A stretch of DNA of 18,833 nt from Podila epigama (GCA_015679605.1 JAAAVE010000456.1:1-18833), one strand, 5' to 3'; shown: positions 8,320 to 18,833, numbered from the stretch's first letter. Notes: a model not told the origin generated them from the letters alone. Numbers and translations: made by a program.

Positions 8320-11300
8320 TTACTTCCTGGCAAGTTTTTTCACCTTTGCCTGGAATTTGCTCCATCCTTTTTCTACATTCATGAGAAAAGAAAGAAAAAG
8401 AAATAGAGGGCGTAAGCATCGAGTAATCTAAGATAAACCGAGTAGCAATAAGGTACAAGTACCCTTCCCATACAAATCCTCAACAAACAAAGAAAAAAAA
8501 AAAACCTCTTTTTAACAACTCACCTTTCGTCTTTGTATGGGTCGTCTCTGCTCCATGGCGTCCATTCTTGGTCATGCCAGAAGTCTTTTCAAGCTCATCC
8601 CTGTAGGCATCCAGTTCCTCCAAACGGAAGGCTACATCCTCAAGTGACTTGCGTTGAGTTACCACTTGAGCACTGTATCCAACCTGTCGTCGAATCTCTT
8701 CAAACTCTCGGCCGAGACCCGTCTGTCGTCTCAAGAACTCATCTGGAATAGATCGTGAAATATACACCAGAGAGTTGCAAAGTTCTGTCCACGCCTTGTT
8801 CACCCGAGGACGAGACTCACGCTCAAATGTCTCAACCATCTCTTCAAACTCAATCACCGAGTTGCCCAGCTGGGTCAAATGGAGGCGGCTGGCCGTCGTC
8901 CGGAAGGACCTCATCGACGCCCCATCATCCAATTCCTTTTGATGGTTAGCCTGCCAAATCGCTTGCTCCTTTGCAAACAGAAGCACTGCCTTTGCAAAAT
9001 CCTTGAACCAGGACCTCGACACCTCAATCTCCTTTTCCCACATTGCTCGCTTCTCTAGCGCTTGAAGTTGGAGTGATCGCGTCTTGATTTCAGTCTCTAT
9101 TCCTTGAATCTTTCCTGTAAGGTTGTCAACGTGCCATTCCAGCTCAGCCTGAAGCTGCTTCGAGTGGGCTGTCGCTTGCTCAAGTGCTAGCTCAACCTTT
9201 TGCTTGGTTTCAACAAAGCCTTGCTTGCTCTTTTGAACATGCGCAAACTCCTTATCCATCTCGGCGATGAGCACGTCCAGATCATCAACCATAATCTGCT
9301 CGTCCACATCAAAAAACACCATATCTTCTTCTCCTTGAATCTCCTTCTGTCGCTCCAGCTCATCTCCGGGCCATGAAGAAAACATTTGCTTGATCTGATC
9401 ATGCACTGACTGGACCTTCCAACTCGACATATTAATCCACTTTTCATGCTCCTTCAGCTCCTGTTGCAGCCCACGAAGCCCGTTTTGGTACGCAAGGAGG
9501 GCCTCGAAGACAAGCAAAAGCGGATCTAAAGACATGTTCAACTCGAAACTCCTGTCAAACCGTGTCTTGAGCAATTGCTCGAGATTGACGCGGTTAGCTT
9601 GGTGGATCGCTCCATAGACATCCGAGACTTTGTCCGAAGGCTTGGACAGTAACTCCTTGGAGATATTGGCTCTTTCCTCAGAGAGCACCTCAAATTCCAC
9701 TCGAATCGCCTTGAGTTTTTCAAGTGTCTTTTGAGATGCTTCCTTCTCAGCCTTGAGCTCCGTCGTCATCCGAACGAATCCACTGTCCATGGCGTCAACC
9801 TTGCGGAAATACGACGCAGTCTGGGTAGCCAGTTCGACAACTTGGCTACAGTACTCATGGTGTCTTTCCAAAAGGACGTACTGGTTCTTGAACTCGTACA
9901 GTTCAACCTCAAGATGCAAAGGAACAGATTTTTGGACACCTGCTGTGTCATCCTCTGATACAGTTGGGGTGCTCCCTGGAACGGGCATGCCAGCCAGCTC
10001 TGCAAGAGAACCATATATGGTCAAAGTAACATCATATCGATCCTCCTTTTGGTCCTTTGCCTGTGCCATCATCTTTTCCAATTGCAGCTTCATTGTTTCT
10101 ACCAACTTGGTGTTATAATCTATTGATTCAACAGACGTGATCGCATACATGGTGAGAGGGGATATTAGCTTTGTTTTCACGAGAACCTGTCGTCAGGTCA
10201 TTATCGACAGAATGCCGGTTCCATTTCAGTGGGTGGGATACATTCACATTGCTTACCAGCCGTGCTATGCTTGATCGAGCATTGGTTCAGCATGCGAGAG
10301 TACCCGTCAATAAATTCTATGAGACAAGAAAGTGCGTCGAATGAGTATTTTGAGTCTGTACCACACACACACACGTACATAAAAAAACGCAAGAAATTGG
10401 TCGAATAATCTGCTATCCTCTCACCTTGACACTGTTGAACTGAACTCTCGACCTCAGTCTTGGATTCGGCAAGCTGCTGTGACCATACAAGGCGCTGGCC
10501 AAGAATCTCGAGCTGGAACCCTTCTCTACTGGTCAAGACAAAGAGTCGCTGCAGATGCTCCCGGAGCTTTTGCTGTTTCTTCTCCGCCTCATGATACTGG
10601 TCCTGACGATGTTGATCCAGATGCTCGATGCCTGCCTCACGTGCTGCTGCTTGATGCAAGTCGTGTTTTAATGTCGACAACTCTACAAGCCTCAACCGCT
10701 GAAAGTCCTTCAGGCTACTCAGGGTCTTGTTGTTGGCCACCTCGGTATCGTGCAGCTCATCCTCAGACTTTTTCCAATGCTCGTCACCATCCGCCAGACC
10801 ATCTGTGGTCGCAATACCACGTTTCAAGATTTCTTGCTCAGTGTCTGTCAGATAACGTGTCAGAGCTTCAGCACGGTCCGAAAACTGTTCCCAAATGAGA
10901 TTCCACTGTTGACCAGCTTCCAGACCTGATCTGAGCAGGGCCTGCGTCTCCTGAACTGAGGTCTGATAGGCTCGGAGCTCCTTGAGCAAGTCCGCGCACG
11001 ATGGATCCTGTACAATGTGGCGGAAAGGAATCTCTTGCTCAAGTAGTATGCACTCGTTCGAGATTTTGCTCGATCGCTCAGAGAGCTCAGTGATGACTTC
11101 ATTAAACCCTGGTGCTACAATGTCCACGGCTTTGTAGTCCGAGTCAAGCTCTGCATACCTTGTAATCAAGGATCGGAGAGAGCTCACGAGCCGTTGACAC
11201 TCACGAGCAGTTATCACGTCCCGTTCCCGGTCCAGTCTCAAGGCACGAATGTGCTCCAGTAACCGGTTCACACTCTCGACCTTACCCTGAACTGTCGTAG

Positions 11301-14300
11301 GGTCTTGCTTTGATCCAGGCTTGTTTGCAGTCTCTGTCATCGCAGCGGCAGCCTCTTTGAACTCTAGATACGTAGTCTTTTCAAACTCATCAAACGCTTG
11401 CCCCACTGCCACAACTTGAGTACCAAAGTCATCAAACGGGGTCAAATCCTCCAAACCAAAGCCTCGAAACGGGGGATCATCATGGAGCTGTGATCGAAAG
11501 TCGCGCAAAGTGGACTGACATGCGAATGTAAACTCAAGAAACTCTTTCAACTGTTGATTGGCATTGACAATGTCCTGCCGTTCTTGAAGAGATGCTCCAA
11601 GGTCTTGAACGAGAGCTGCAAGACCCGCATGTCGCAACTGGATAGACTCCCACACAATGGGTTGCTTTCCATCTCTGCCCGTGAAATCAGCCTCGAGTTG
11701 ACCAAGGTTGATTTCGACACGTCGTACAGCGGCTTCGACCTCTGTCACTGGCTCCTTAACCGACCAGTTGATCACAGCGGTATAGGCACCTTCCACCTGG
11801 GAGACAATGGTCTTGGCGGACGAAAGGTACTCAAGCACGCGAGAAGCATAGATACATTGCTCCTTTCCCTTGCTTAAAAGAGATTCGCTCTGCTCTAGAC
11901 TGTGAGTAAAGTCTTGGACCATGGTTTGAATCTGCGAGGCCATCGACTCGGGTGTGTTGTCCAAGCTGTCTGCTGTAATGCCGTCCATGGCCGCCTTGCC
12001 TTCAGAAATGACTTGCTCGAGTCCAGTGGATCGAATCTCGGCAATTTTGACTTGCTCACTTTCCAATGTTGACTTTAGCTCGCCAACTATGGCAGCACTC
12101 TGTTCCAGGTTCAGATCCCGAGTTGTATCCCTAGTTCCGAGGTCCTTTACAGTCTCACCAGCTGTCCAGACATCCTCAGTGACAAATACTGGATGTTCTA
12201 TGCTGACAAGCAACTCTGTACTTTTGGCCAGACTTGATTCATGAACTGAGAGAGTCCCGAGAAAGTAGCTTATGAGGCGGTCGTTGGCGAGGTTTTGGCG
12301 TGCAACCTCGAGAGAGGATATCAAACGAGGGAGTCTTGTGGTGCTGAGGTCCGTCCTTTGCTCCTCCAGGTACGTCGGGGCAGTGTATACAGAAGAGTCG
12401 AGAACTGTGGTCAGAGTCTTGGTATAAGCCTTGGTCAAGGCAGTGACCGAGACAAGATTAGACTCTTGATGGTCAAGCGTTGAGGCCTTGGCTCGTTCCC
12501 GTGCAGAGTCTTGGAGTCGCTTGTCAAGGGCAGCGGAGAGTTGGTTCTCATAACGCTCTACATCTGCCTGGATATGTGCAAGCTCTTGAGCACATTCAAG
12601 GATCCATTTCATCTCCTGAATACTGTCCTTGGTCTCTGCCAGTTTCTTGCTGTGAGAAGTCCAATCCGCCTCAAGGTCCCACCAGATCTGATCCACCTCC
12701 TTGGACTGTTCAGTGGTTAGTTCTGGGTTCTCGAAATCCAAGAGCTCGTTGCGGGATGTGTGGAAGCGTGACATATCCTGCTCCTTGTCCGCACACTCCT
12801 TTGTCAACTGGTCAATCGAGGACATGAACGGTTCGACATCTCCGACGCGGTCTAGTGGCTGGGTCATGTCGGGTGATGCTGGGAACTCGCATTGTTGCTG
12901 GTGGATCCAATCTGAAAGGTCATTCATACCTTGGATATACTCTGCAAGCTTTGCGTCCAGTTCGACCTGCCGCCGCTCAAGCTCCTCCGGGTCCATGGGT
13001 TCTATAATCGGTTGTAGACCGTTCTCAGAGTCTGCCTGTCCAAATTCAGAAATGGCCGATGATCCTGCTCGTTTTCTGGTATATGGACCACCGTTGGCCT
13101 GTTGAAGAAGCATCGCCTTTTCCCGTTCTTTTTGCTCTCTGCGCAATTTCCGTTCTAGACTCTTTGCTTCTTCCTCTTCTCTCCGTTTCCGACGTGCCTC
13201 CTCTTCTTCTTTAGCTCGCTCTGCCGCTCGAATGGACCAGCCTTCGATTTCCATGCGACGAAGGCGGATACGTTCTAGCTCTTCCAACTCCTCCTGCTTC
13301 TTCAGCGCCTCAGCCTCTTGAATGCCGCGCAGGGCTGCCTGCATATCCTCATCAGCCCGAGTCTCACGCTGGGTCTTGGCCTCGGTGCGACGGGTTTGCA
13401 ACTCTGCTACGACTTCGGGTGGCTGTTCATGTTGGTGTTTTGACATGACCAGATAATATTCCGACACATAAGTCATGATGGAGCGTTCATCTGGTGTTTC
13501 TACACCGACGAGATCGTCTGGTTCCAATAGGCGCGGAATGCTCATCTTTGACAGAGCTACATCAAACGCCATCGCCAGAGTGGTGCGCCATTGGTCTACA
13601 GTCTCGTGTGGAAGAGTTAAGATATTGGTGTAAAAGTCGGGGAGAATATCGGGGTCGTGGCGATGGATAAGAGCTGCAAAAGCTAGACCTGTCTTCCAGG
13701 AGCGATGAAAATCTTGAATAGGCGGAATGATGTCGGAGTAATCATCAAGCTGGAACCGTACCCATTTGAGTAGAGCTTGCTTGGCATCCACCTGGTGTGA
13801 AGAGGGTCCCTTCTTCTTGCCTTTAGAGAGCGTTAGAGTACTGGCATCTTCTCCTTCCTACAATGTTTTTGTCATGCGTAAGCAATGGAGTGGGGAGTGT
13901 TATTATTGTTATTTTAAGTAACGCAAAGGAATAAGAGTGTTCATAGGTTCACAGATAAATCGTAGAATAGAATGTTGTGGATTTTTTTGGGTCATAAAGT
14001 TAAATAAACACACACGCGATTTCGATCGGAATCCACGCCCAAAGATAGAACAAAAAAAATGAGAGCCGACAGTCAACGCTTGCCTCTTAACATAACCATA
14101 TCTTAATGCAATATATTTAAGGTTGGCAAGAACTGAAACCCGGCAACCAGGGGAACGAGCACTTTGGGGGAAAAAAAAAGAAAATAAAAAAAAAACAATC
14201 TCTTACCATGGCGTCGACACCAAGTGACGGGTATAGCTCGGCCATGGTGTTGGCGATATGTTGAATCTGAAACCGATAGATGATGATCCACACCAGACCT

Positions 14301-14737
14301 AGCGTTAACTTGACGTTGCCATCAACAATATCCTCGTTGCCAATGGAGCCCATGGCCTCGTCGGTCTTCTTTTCAAGGAAAGCGAGTGCCTTGGAGACAT
14401 TGGCCATTTGGTGGATACGCATATTACCTCGCTCAGGTTTGAGCGGCTCCTGTGAGACGACTTCCAGTAACCCAATCAGACGTTTGCCATCCTTCATGTC
14501 TTTTTCAATCGACGTCATGGGTCCATAAGTCGTCGTCTTTGCCAGCTGGACATTGACCCAGCGCATGAAGGCTGTTTTTTGTGTATCTGTTTGGGAGGCA
14601 GCGAGCTGTCTGACTACATCATCGCCGGCCTCGTGGTGGAGATGAAGTGAGGTCGACCCTGACGCGTTATTAGATTTGAAACCAACACTATTGGTGCCAA
14701 GACCATCGAGTCGTTTGTTCTTGAGTTGCCAGGACAT
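8320..14737 (-). CDS. Tandem CH-domain, spectrin-like giant cytoskeletal protein
   Basis: Five exons rebuilt on the minus strand: 14207-14737, 10425-13857, 10257-10316, 8524-10119 and 8320-8372, total 5673 nt, 1890 residues. The phases agree at all four junctions. CH domain 1 lies at about residues 52-161 (KTAFMRWVNVQL, EKDMKDGKRLIGLLEV, IGNEDIVDGNVKLTLGLVW). CH domain 2 lies at about 200-317 (ALLKWVRFQL, FHRSWKTGLAFAALIHRHDPDIL). Such a pair is the actin-binding module of alpha-actinin, spectrin and plakin families. A highly charged coiled coil follows (about 327-431), then some 1400 residues of Trp-, Leu- and Glu-rich helices resembling divergent spectrin repeats. No EF-hand is visible, so it is not a classic alpha-actinin, and it is about three times longer than fission yeast Ain1. 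The last exon gives a basic tail (EKGWSKFQAKVKKLARK). Likely role: crosslinking or scaffolding of cortical actin; inference from domains. The ATG at 14735-14737 has an in-frame stop 18 nt upstream. The N- and C-terminal exons are less certain than the body. Confidence 0.88.
13858..14206 (-). other. Intron between the two CH domains
   Basis: Donor GCCATG/GTAAGA and acceptor ACATTGTAG/GAAGG on the minus strand, 349 nt, phase 0. It is longer than the gene's other introns (108-151 nt). Splicing joins the end of CH1 (GVDAM) to a Lys-rich linker and CH2. Confidence 0.85.
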
Positions 14738-15314
14738 TTCCTTGGCTTCCGTCTATTGTCACAATAAAATAGGTTGCGTGCTATTTAGAGCAAAGGTCGA
14801 AGCAATGGGCGAAACAATGAGGGCAAACAAGTGGAGGAAAAAAGCCACGAGGGCCCAAGGGTCTATCCGATATTGTATTGTAACATTAAAAAAGGAGGGA
14901 GGAGGAGGAGGTTGACGGGTTGGGTGGAGGGAAATCAAATTAAAGAGACTGAACGGTTTTGCTTGCTGTGGTGTGCTGAAGAATGGAAGGGGATTATGAT
15001 ATTAAATATAGATATGAATGCCTATCTTTATTTTTGTTTTGTCTTACTTGTGTAGTGTGTGTTGCTCTGGTAAGGACACAATGAAATGGGAAGGGTGAAA
15101 AGGGTTCGCGAAATAACTAATGGTTGTTGATGACACTTGATGGGTAGGGAAAGGGAAGGGTTAGGCGAAGATGGAGGTTTGTGAGTGATTGTTGTGCATC
15201 ATTCGTTGGCGGAGGGAGAAGGGGTGGTAAGAATGGAGGGGATGATGCGAATAAAGGGACAAAGAGTGAAAGAGATTGAAAAGAGAAGAGAAAAATATAA
15301 GGAATGAATGTATA

Positions 15315-15348
15315 GGATGGATGGGATGAATGGATGGATGGGATGAAT
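15315..15348. repeat. Perfect 17 bp tandem duplication
   Basis: GGATGGATGGGATGAAT occurs twice, at 15315-15331 and 15332-15348, and itself consists of GGAT-like tetramers. It is non-coding and upstream of the CH/spectrin-like gene. Confidence 0.93.
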
Positions 15349-15420
15349 GGATTGTGAGAAATGGGTTTATGAGAAAAAAAAAAAAAAAAGACACACGCAA
15401 AAATGAAAATGTGACAAACG

Positions 15421-15442
15421 ATAATAATAATAATAATAATAT
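15421..15442. repeat. (ATA)n trinucleotide tract
   Basis: Seven uninterrupted ATA units lie downstream of the splice donor of the kinase exon, in what would be its first intron. Confidence 0.93.
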
Positions 15443-15537
15443 CTTTTTTCTTCCTCGAGTCGAGGAGGTGTTTTTTTTTTCTTTTTTCCTTTACTCTTCC
15501 TTTTGTTTCCCTTACTCCTTCTTCCTTCTCTGCTTAC

Positions 15538-16018
15538 CTGATGATCCTTTGCCAAGCGTCTTTGCAAGGATATAGGGACCAACATTCTCCTGAGCTGGCT
15601 TGGTGCTCACTGACTTTGACCGCATTGACCCTCTTGTGTTTCCTCGATCTGTAGAACTACGTCTACTACTTGACTGAGTTTTTGGTGGTTGTTGGTGTTG
15701 CTGTTGTTGTTGGTGATGGTGTTGAGATTGATATTGCTTTGAAGGTGGAGGTTGTTGTTGTTGTTGTTGTTTGTCAAGTCTTTGTTGGAAAGGTGGTACA
15801 GGTTGGGTATAATATAGATGTTTAGGTTTGGAGGAATGGACGTATGTAGGAGGGTTACGATCCCATGTTGAAGTTTGGCTTGGCCCATTTGGGCCAGGCG
15901 ATGGTGGCATCTGAGGTGGAATGTTATTGTTGTTGGTCATGGAGGATGTTGTTAATGTTGTTCCTGTTGATGACATTGTTTGGAGTTGTTGGGCTCTTGT
16001 GTTTTTCTCGGCGAGCAT
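15538..16018 (-). pseudogene. Orphan first coding exon of a protein kinase
   Basis: A single exon of 481 nt encodes 160 residues plus one base. It starts at the ATG at 16016-16018 with MLAEKNTRAQQLQ and continues as a disordered Pro/Gln/Ser region with poly-Gln and His-Gln runs. It then reaches a serine/arginine patch (SSSRRSSTDRGNTRGSMRSKS) and ends ENVGPYILAKTLGKGSSG. That last part is the beta-1 strand and glycine-rich ATP loop (GxGxxG) of a Ser/Thr kinase, closest by eye to fungal Gin4/Hsl1/Cdr2 or Kin-type CAMK kinases. The exon stops at a good donor, TCAG/GTAAGC, in phase 1. No exon with the catalytic lysine, catalytic loop or DFG lies in the remaining 15 kb downstream, which is filled by other genes. 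Unspliced, the frame ends after KQRRKKE. Either the kinase was broken by rearrangement, it is a partial gene copy, or the assembly is misjoined. Typed pseudogene for lack of a better term; it may be transcribed. Confidence 0.6.
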
Positions 16019-16137
16019 TCTCTTTTTTTTTTTGTTTTGTCTTTCTTGTTTAGCAGTAGAAAAAAACACAAATTGCTACTAAAGATAAAGAGTATTTTGT
16101 GAAGGAGTGGACAGCAAGGGAATACGGAAAAGATATG

Positions 16138-16185
16138 GCGTGAGTGTGTGTGAGTATGTGAGTATGTGAGTGTGTGTGTGTGTGC
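16138..16185. repeat. TGTGAG/TG-rich microsatellite
   Basis: Alternating GAGTGTGTG, GAGTATGTG and (TG)n units lie 120-170 bases upstream of the kinase-exon start codon. On the minus strand it reads CACACTCACATACTCAC, similar in composition to the CTCACA repeats at 875-927 and 5440-5556. Confidence 0.85.
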
Positions 16186-17914
16186 GAGATGATGCGTGAG
16201 TGAACGAGAACGAGAACGAGATGAATGATTGAAGGTAACGAGAGAGGGAGAAAGGAATGAGGAAGCGAGATGGATGGAACAAGGGATAGAGGAGAGAAAG
16301 GAAGAAGAAAAAAATGAAGGAAAGACGACGACAGAATGCAACTGTATCCTGTTCGTCGCCTTGTACCAAAACGGATTGCCACAGCAACAACCCAAAAAAA
16401 AAAAATGAAGTAACGAAAGAGAAGAAATAAGAAAAGAAAAAAAAGAAAGGAGACAGGGACAAGGAAAAATGAGGTGGGGTGGATGATCGGGGAAATTGGC
16501 GAAAAAAAGAAAAAAAAAAAAAAATAGAAAACAAAGACGATGGCGTGGTTTTAATGGAGTTTGTACATGGAATACAAGGACAACAACATGCTGATGTGGT
16601 TAGGTTGTAATTGGCAGGAAATGGATTGAGGAAATTACCTGATAAAGATGGATTGTATACTTAATACGTGATAGTGGTGGTAATGGTGGTGGTAATAGTG
16701 GTAATAGCTGTGGTGGTAGTGATAGTGATATGGTAGTGTTGAAGGTATACGAGGCCTGCGAAGGAGGAATTAAACAAAAAATACAAGCAAAGAAGAAAAA
16801 GAAAAAAATATACAAAGGAAATAGGTAGACTCGGCTGGAGAACTTGAATGACTTGTGCTGTGTTGGACACAATAGTTAGGAATACAGAGATTGTCGAGGG
16901 ATTACTGTTTCTGCATGCGATGACGGCGATGGTGACGAGTGAATTAGACAGTGGTCTGCTTCTTTTTTTAGGAACGGCAAAAGGCTATGCTGCTTTGGGG
17001 GGTAGAAGGAACATGTAAATAAAATGAGTGAGTGCTTATAGAAACTTATATGAGAATGAGAAGGAGAATGAGAGTGACATCAAGAAAGATGTGGTCTTTA
17101 TAGACCATGAGGCAAACAAAACTAGCGAGTAGAGATAAGAAACAATAAATAAAAAAGAATGGGGTGGAGGCCTTTACACACACATGAATTAAAGTGACGA
17201 AAGACTGGATGACCTGACCTCCCACCGTCTTTCGCCTTCGCCTATACCAACCAACACGTACACCTACACCATGCACCATCCGCCAGTATCCCACAAATGG
17301 TCTTTTGGCGTAAAATATGTGACATGTCTACTATAGAGCGCACAATAATGAATGACAGCCCGTGATTGAAACCAATATCTTTCTATCTACAACATCAATG
17401 CGTCTATGATGTAGGTTTTTGCCAAAGCTCAAGTGAAAAGGAGTACCTGCAGACTAACAAATGTCAAAGGGTTTGGTGCAGGATGATGATATTGTAAATG
17501 CAGGGAAAACCAAGTATAAAATGATGATGTTTCATTTATGTACGAATATGAGGCAGCTGCAAGACAGGAGAGAGAGAGACGAGCAAGAATAATGTTGATG
17601 GTCAAAGAAAAGAGAAAAGAAAAGAATGACTCTGGAATAAGAAAAAGAAGAACAGATAGTGATAAGGTAGGCAACGAGATGCGTACAATGGTGGTGTGGA
17701 TGCGCGTGGAGAAGGGTGAAATGTCTGTGCGACCAGGGTTTTGTTGATGACTATTATGTGTATGGGGAGAGATAAATGAGATGATATTTGTGTGCACTGG
17801 TGCGTATTGTAGAGGGATGGCGATGGTGAAGGTGGTGGTGGGGGAGTGTTGACTGGACAGTTGGTACAATGAGGGACGACGCGAGGGGGGAGAAGAAGGA
17901 TGGATGGGATCTTT

Positions 17915-17941
17915 GAAAGAAAGAAAGAAAGAAAGAAAGAT
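17915..17941. repeat. (GAAA)n tetranucleotide tract
   Basis: Six or seven perfect GAAA units within purine-rich DNA upstream of the kinase exon. Confidence 0.93.
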
Positions 17942-18833
17942 GACGAGGATTTCAGGCATGGATTGGAATGGATGAGTGGAATTTTGGGGTGTTTATAAAG
18001 AAAAGAAAAACGAGATGAGAAGAAAAGAGAAAAAGGGACGTACGGATGAACGGACGAACGACAATTAGAGCAGGAAAGAGAAATGACGAGTGAACGAGTG
18101 AGTGGAAGGATGGATGAGTGGATGAATTAATGGATAGTTGGATGGAACGATGGAAGGAAGGAATGAAGAAGAATAAAGGTAGGAAAGGAACGAGAAGGAA
18201 GATAGAAAGAAGAAGGAAAGAAAGAAAGAAGAAAAGATCGAGTGGACCATGGCACCCATGTTTAATTGTAGCACATGGTAACTTGTCAAGAACTGAGATC
18301 CATCTCGGTTCCTTTGTAGATACCCTCATCCCCTTCTTTTTTGTCTCCTTGTTTTTCTTTCCAGTTCTCTTTTTTCTCTCTTTCTTTATCTTCTAGGCGC
18401 ACTTCAGATGGCTGCACGCCATGTACCTCCCACCCATATGCTAGATTGCATGGTTGTACCTGTCGTGACCAAGACTAGCCACGACCATAACCATAACCAA
18501 CGGCGTATTTCAGCATTGCGGAGACATCTTGTGTTTGGGGGGTGACAGTTGCGCAAACAAACAAAAAGCTACATAACATACAATGTTCCACAGTGCCATG
18601 ACAATGCCATTGGCAAACAATTGACAGTGACCATGCTATCTATCACAAAGCACCATGTCCCCCTCCACCCCTTGCCCTATGACACATATGCACCGAAGGA
18701 TTTCTTTTTTCTTTTTCTTTTTTTGCCCAAAGGGGAACAGAGTGGAGTGGAGTGGGATAGGAAGAGGGTAAAGTGCATCCAGGCATGGCAAACTGGGGAA
18801 AATGCCGAAATGATTATAGGAAACAGTTGCAAT

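Larger units (their letters stand above)
14738..15537 (-). promoter_or_regulatory. Region upstream of the CH/spectrin-like gene
   Basis: This stretch of 800 bases between the kinase exon and the CH/spectrin-like start codon must contain the promoter and leader of the latter. Its minus strand is pyrimidine-rich with several microsatellites, including two perfect 17 bp repeats, an (ATA)n run and A/T homopolymers. I searched both strands for the missing kinase domain (VAIK-like lysine, HRDLKPEN, DFG) and found no trace. A splice acceptor-like ATAG about 22 nt upstream of the start codon leaves open a further 5' exon. Confidence 0.5.
16019..18833. other. Long gene-poor, low-complexity region
   Basis: About 2.8 kb without a recognisable gene. 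From 16019 to about 18250 the plus strand is purine-rich (GAAA, GGAT, GAAG runs), so the minus strand is CT-rich, like an extended promoter and leader for the kinase exon. Possible 5' UTR splice sites on the minus strand are a donor CTGCAG/GTACTC near 17446, a branch-like CCTAAC and acceptor CAACACAG near 16860-16885, and a donor ATCAG/GTAATT near 16639; these are guesses. From about 18300 the plus strand turns pyrimidine-rich with acceptor-like CTTTCCAG and ATCTTCTAG ends, but no coding frame follows. The 176-codon minus-strand frame at 17429-17959 is Ser/Pro/His/Phe-rich and looks like translated CT-rich DNA. Confidence 0.55.

Noticed and set aside
7760-8458. 232-codon minus-strand open frame with Gln/Leu repeats at its end
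   Set aside because: Mostly a translation of CT-rich and CTACAA-repeat DNA, with no domain. Considered only as a possible alternative last exon of the CH/spectrin-like gene.
8524-9000. EF-hand or GAS2 domain at the C-terminus of the CH/spectrin-like protein
   Set aside because: No DxDxDG-type loop or cysteine/histidine pattern is present; the segment is plain helical, rich in Glu, Leu and Arg.
15452-15480. Hairpin TCCTCGA-G-TCGAGGA followed by a T-run, resembling a bacterial rho-independent terminator
   Set aside because: The setting is eukaryotic, it lies in the presumed intron after the kinase exon, and no plus-strand gene ends there. The one-base loop is also too tight.
17429-17959. 176-codon minus-strand open frame
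   Set aside because: Composition (Ser, Pro, His, Phe, Leu) is what CT-rich DNA yields in any frame. No domain, no ordered pattern; more likely untranslated leader.
18240-18540. Possible plus-strand two-exon gene with donor ACATG/GTAACT and acceptor ATCTTCTAG
   Set aside because: The joined frame reaches a stop after about 35 codons without recognisable content. Pyrimidine tract plus AG occurs by chance in such DNA.

Overview
The window looks like nuclear DNA of a filamentous fungus. Genes carry many short introns (mostly 95-150 nt) with GT/AG borders and CTGAC- or CTAAC-like branch points. Leaders and intergenic DNA are pyrimidine-rich on the transcribed strand, and microsatellites are frequent. 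The gene set, with an unusually long CH-CH/spectrin-like protein, suggests an early-diverging lineage such as Mucoromycota, perhaps Mortierella relatives. That placement is inferred from style and gene content; no search was possible. There is no sign of a prokaryotic operon, virus, transposase, CRISPR array, tRNA or rRNA.

Layout. (1) 1-1018 is intergenic and includes the MAS2 3' UTR. (2) 1019-2873, minus strand: alpha subunit of the mitochondrial processing peptidase, two exons, about 568 aa. (3) 2874-3343: a 470 bp divergent promoter region. (4) 3344-5428, plus strand: Ski8/WDR61 WD40 protein. I rebuilt it as 11 exons giving 302 aa, with a first coding exon that holds only the ATG. (5) 6016-7380, plus strand: an acidic, disordered, probably nuclear protein of unknown function with an RVxF-like motif (KTVSF), 406 aa after removing a 144 nt intron. 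(6) 7381-8319: a convergent 3' region with poly(A) signals for both strands and a GTTGTA-type repeat. (7) 8320-14737, minus strand: a giant actin-binding-type protein with tandem calponin-homology domains, a charged coiled coil and long spectrin-like helices. I rebuilt it as five exons and 1890 aa. (8) 15538-16018, minus strand: the first coding exon of a protein kinase. It ends at a clean splice donor inside the glycine loop, and the rest of the kinase is nowhere in the window. (9) 16019-18833: about 2.8 kb of low-complexity, pyrimidine-rich (minus strand) DNA with no recognisable gene, possibly the leader or promoter of the kinase exon.

The genes do not form a functional cluster; they are housekeeping and cytoskeletal neighbours. 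I found no convincing new multi-gene system. The points most worth a second look are the orphan kinase exon, the ATG-only first coding exon of SKI8, the long CH-CH/spectrin-like protein with competing 3' terminal exons, and the unknown protein with a candidate PP1 docking motif.
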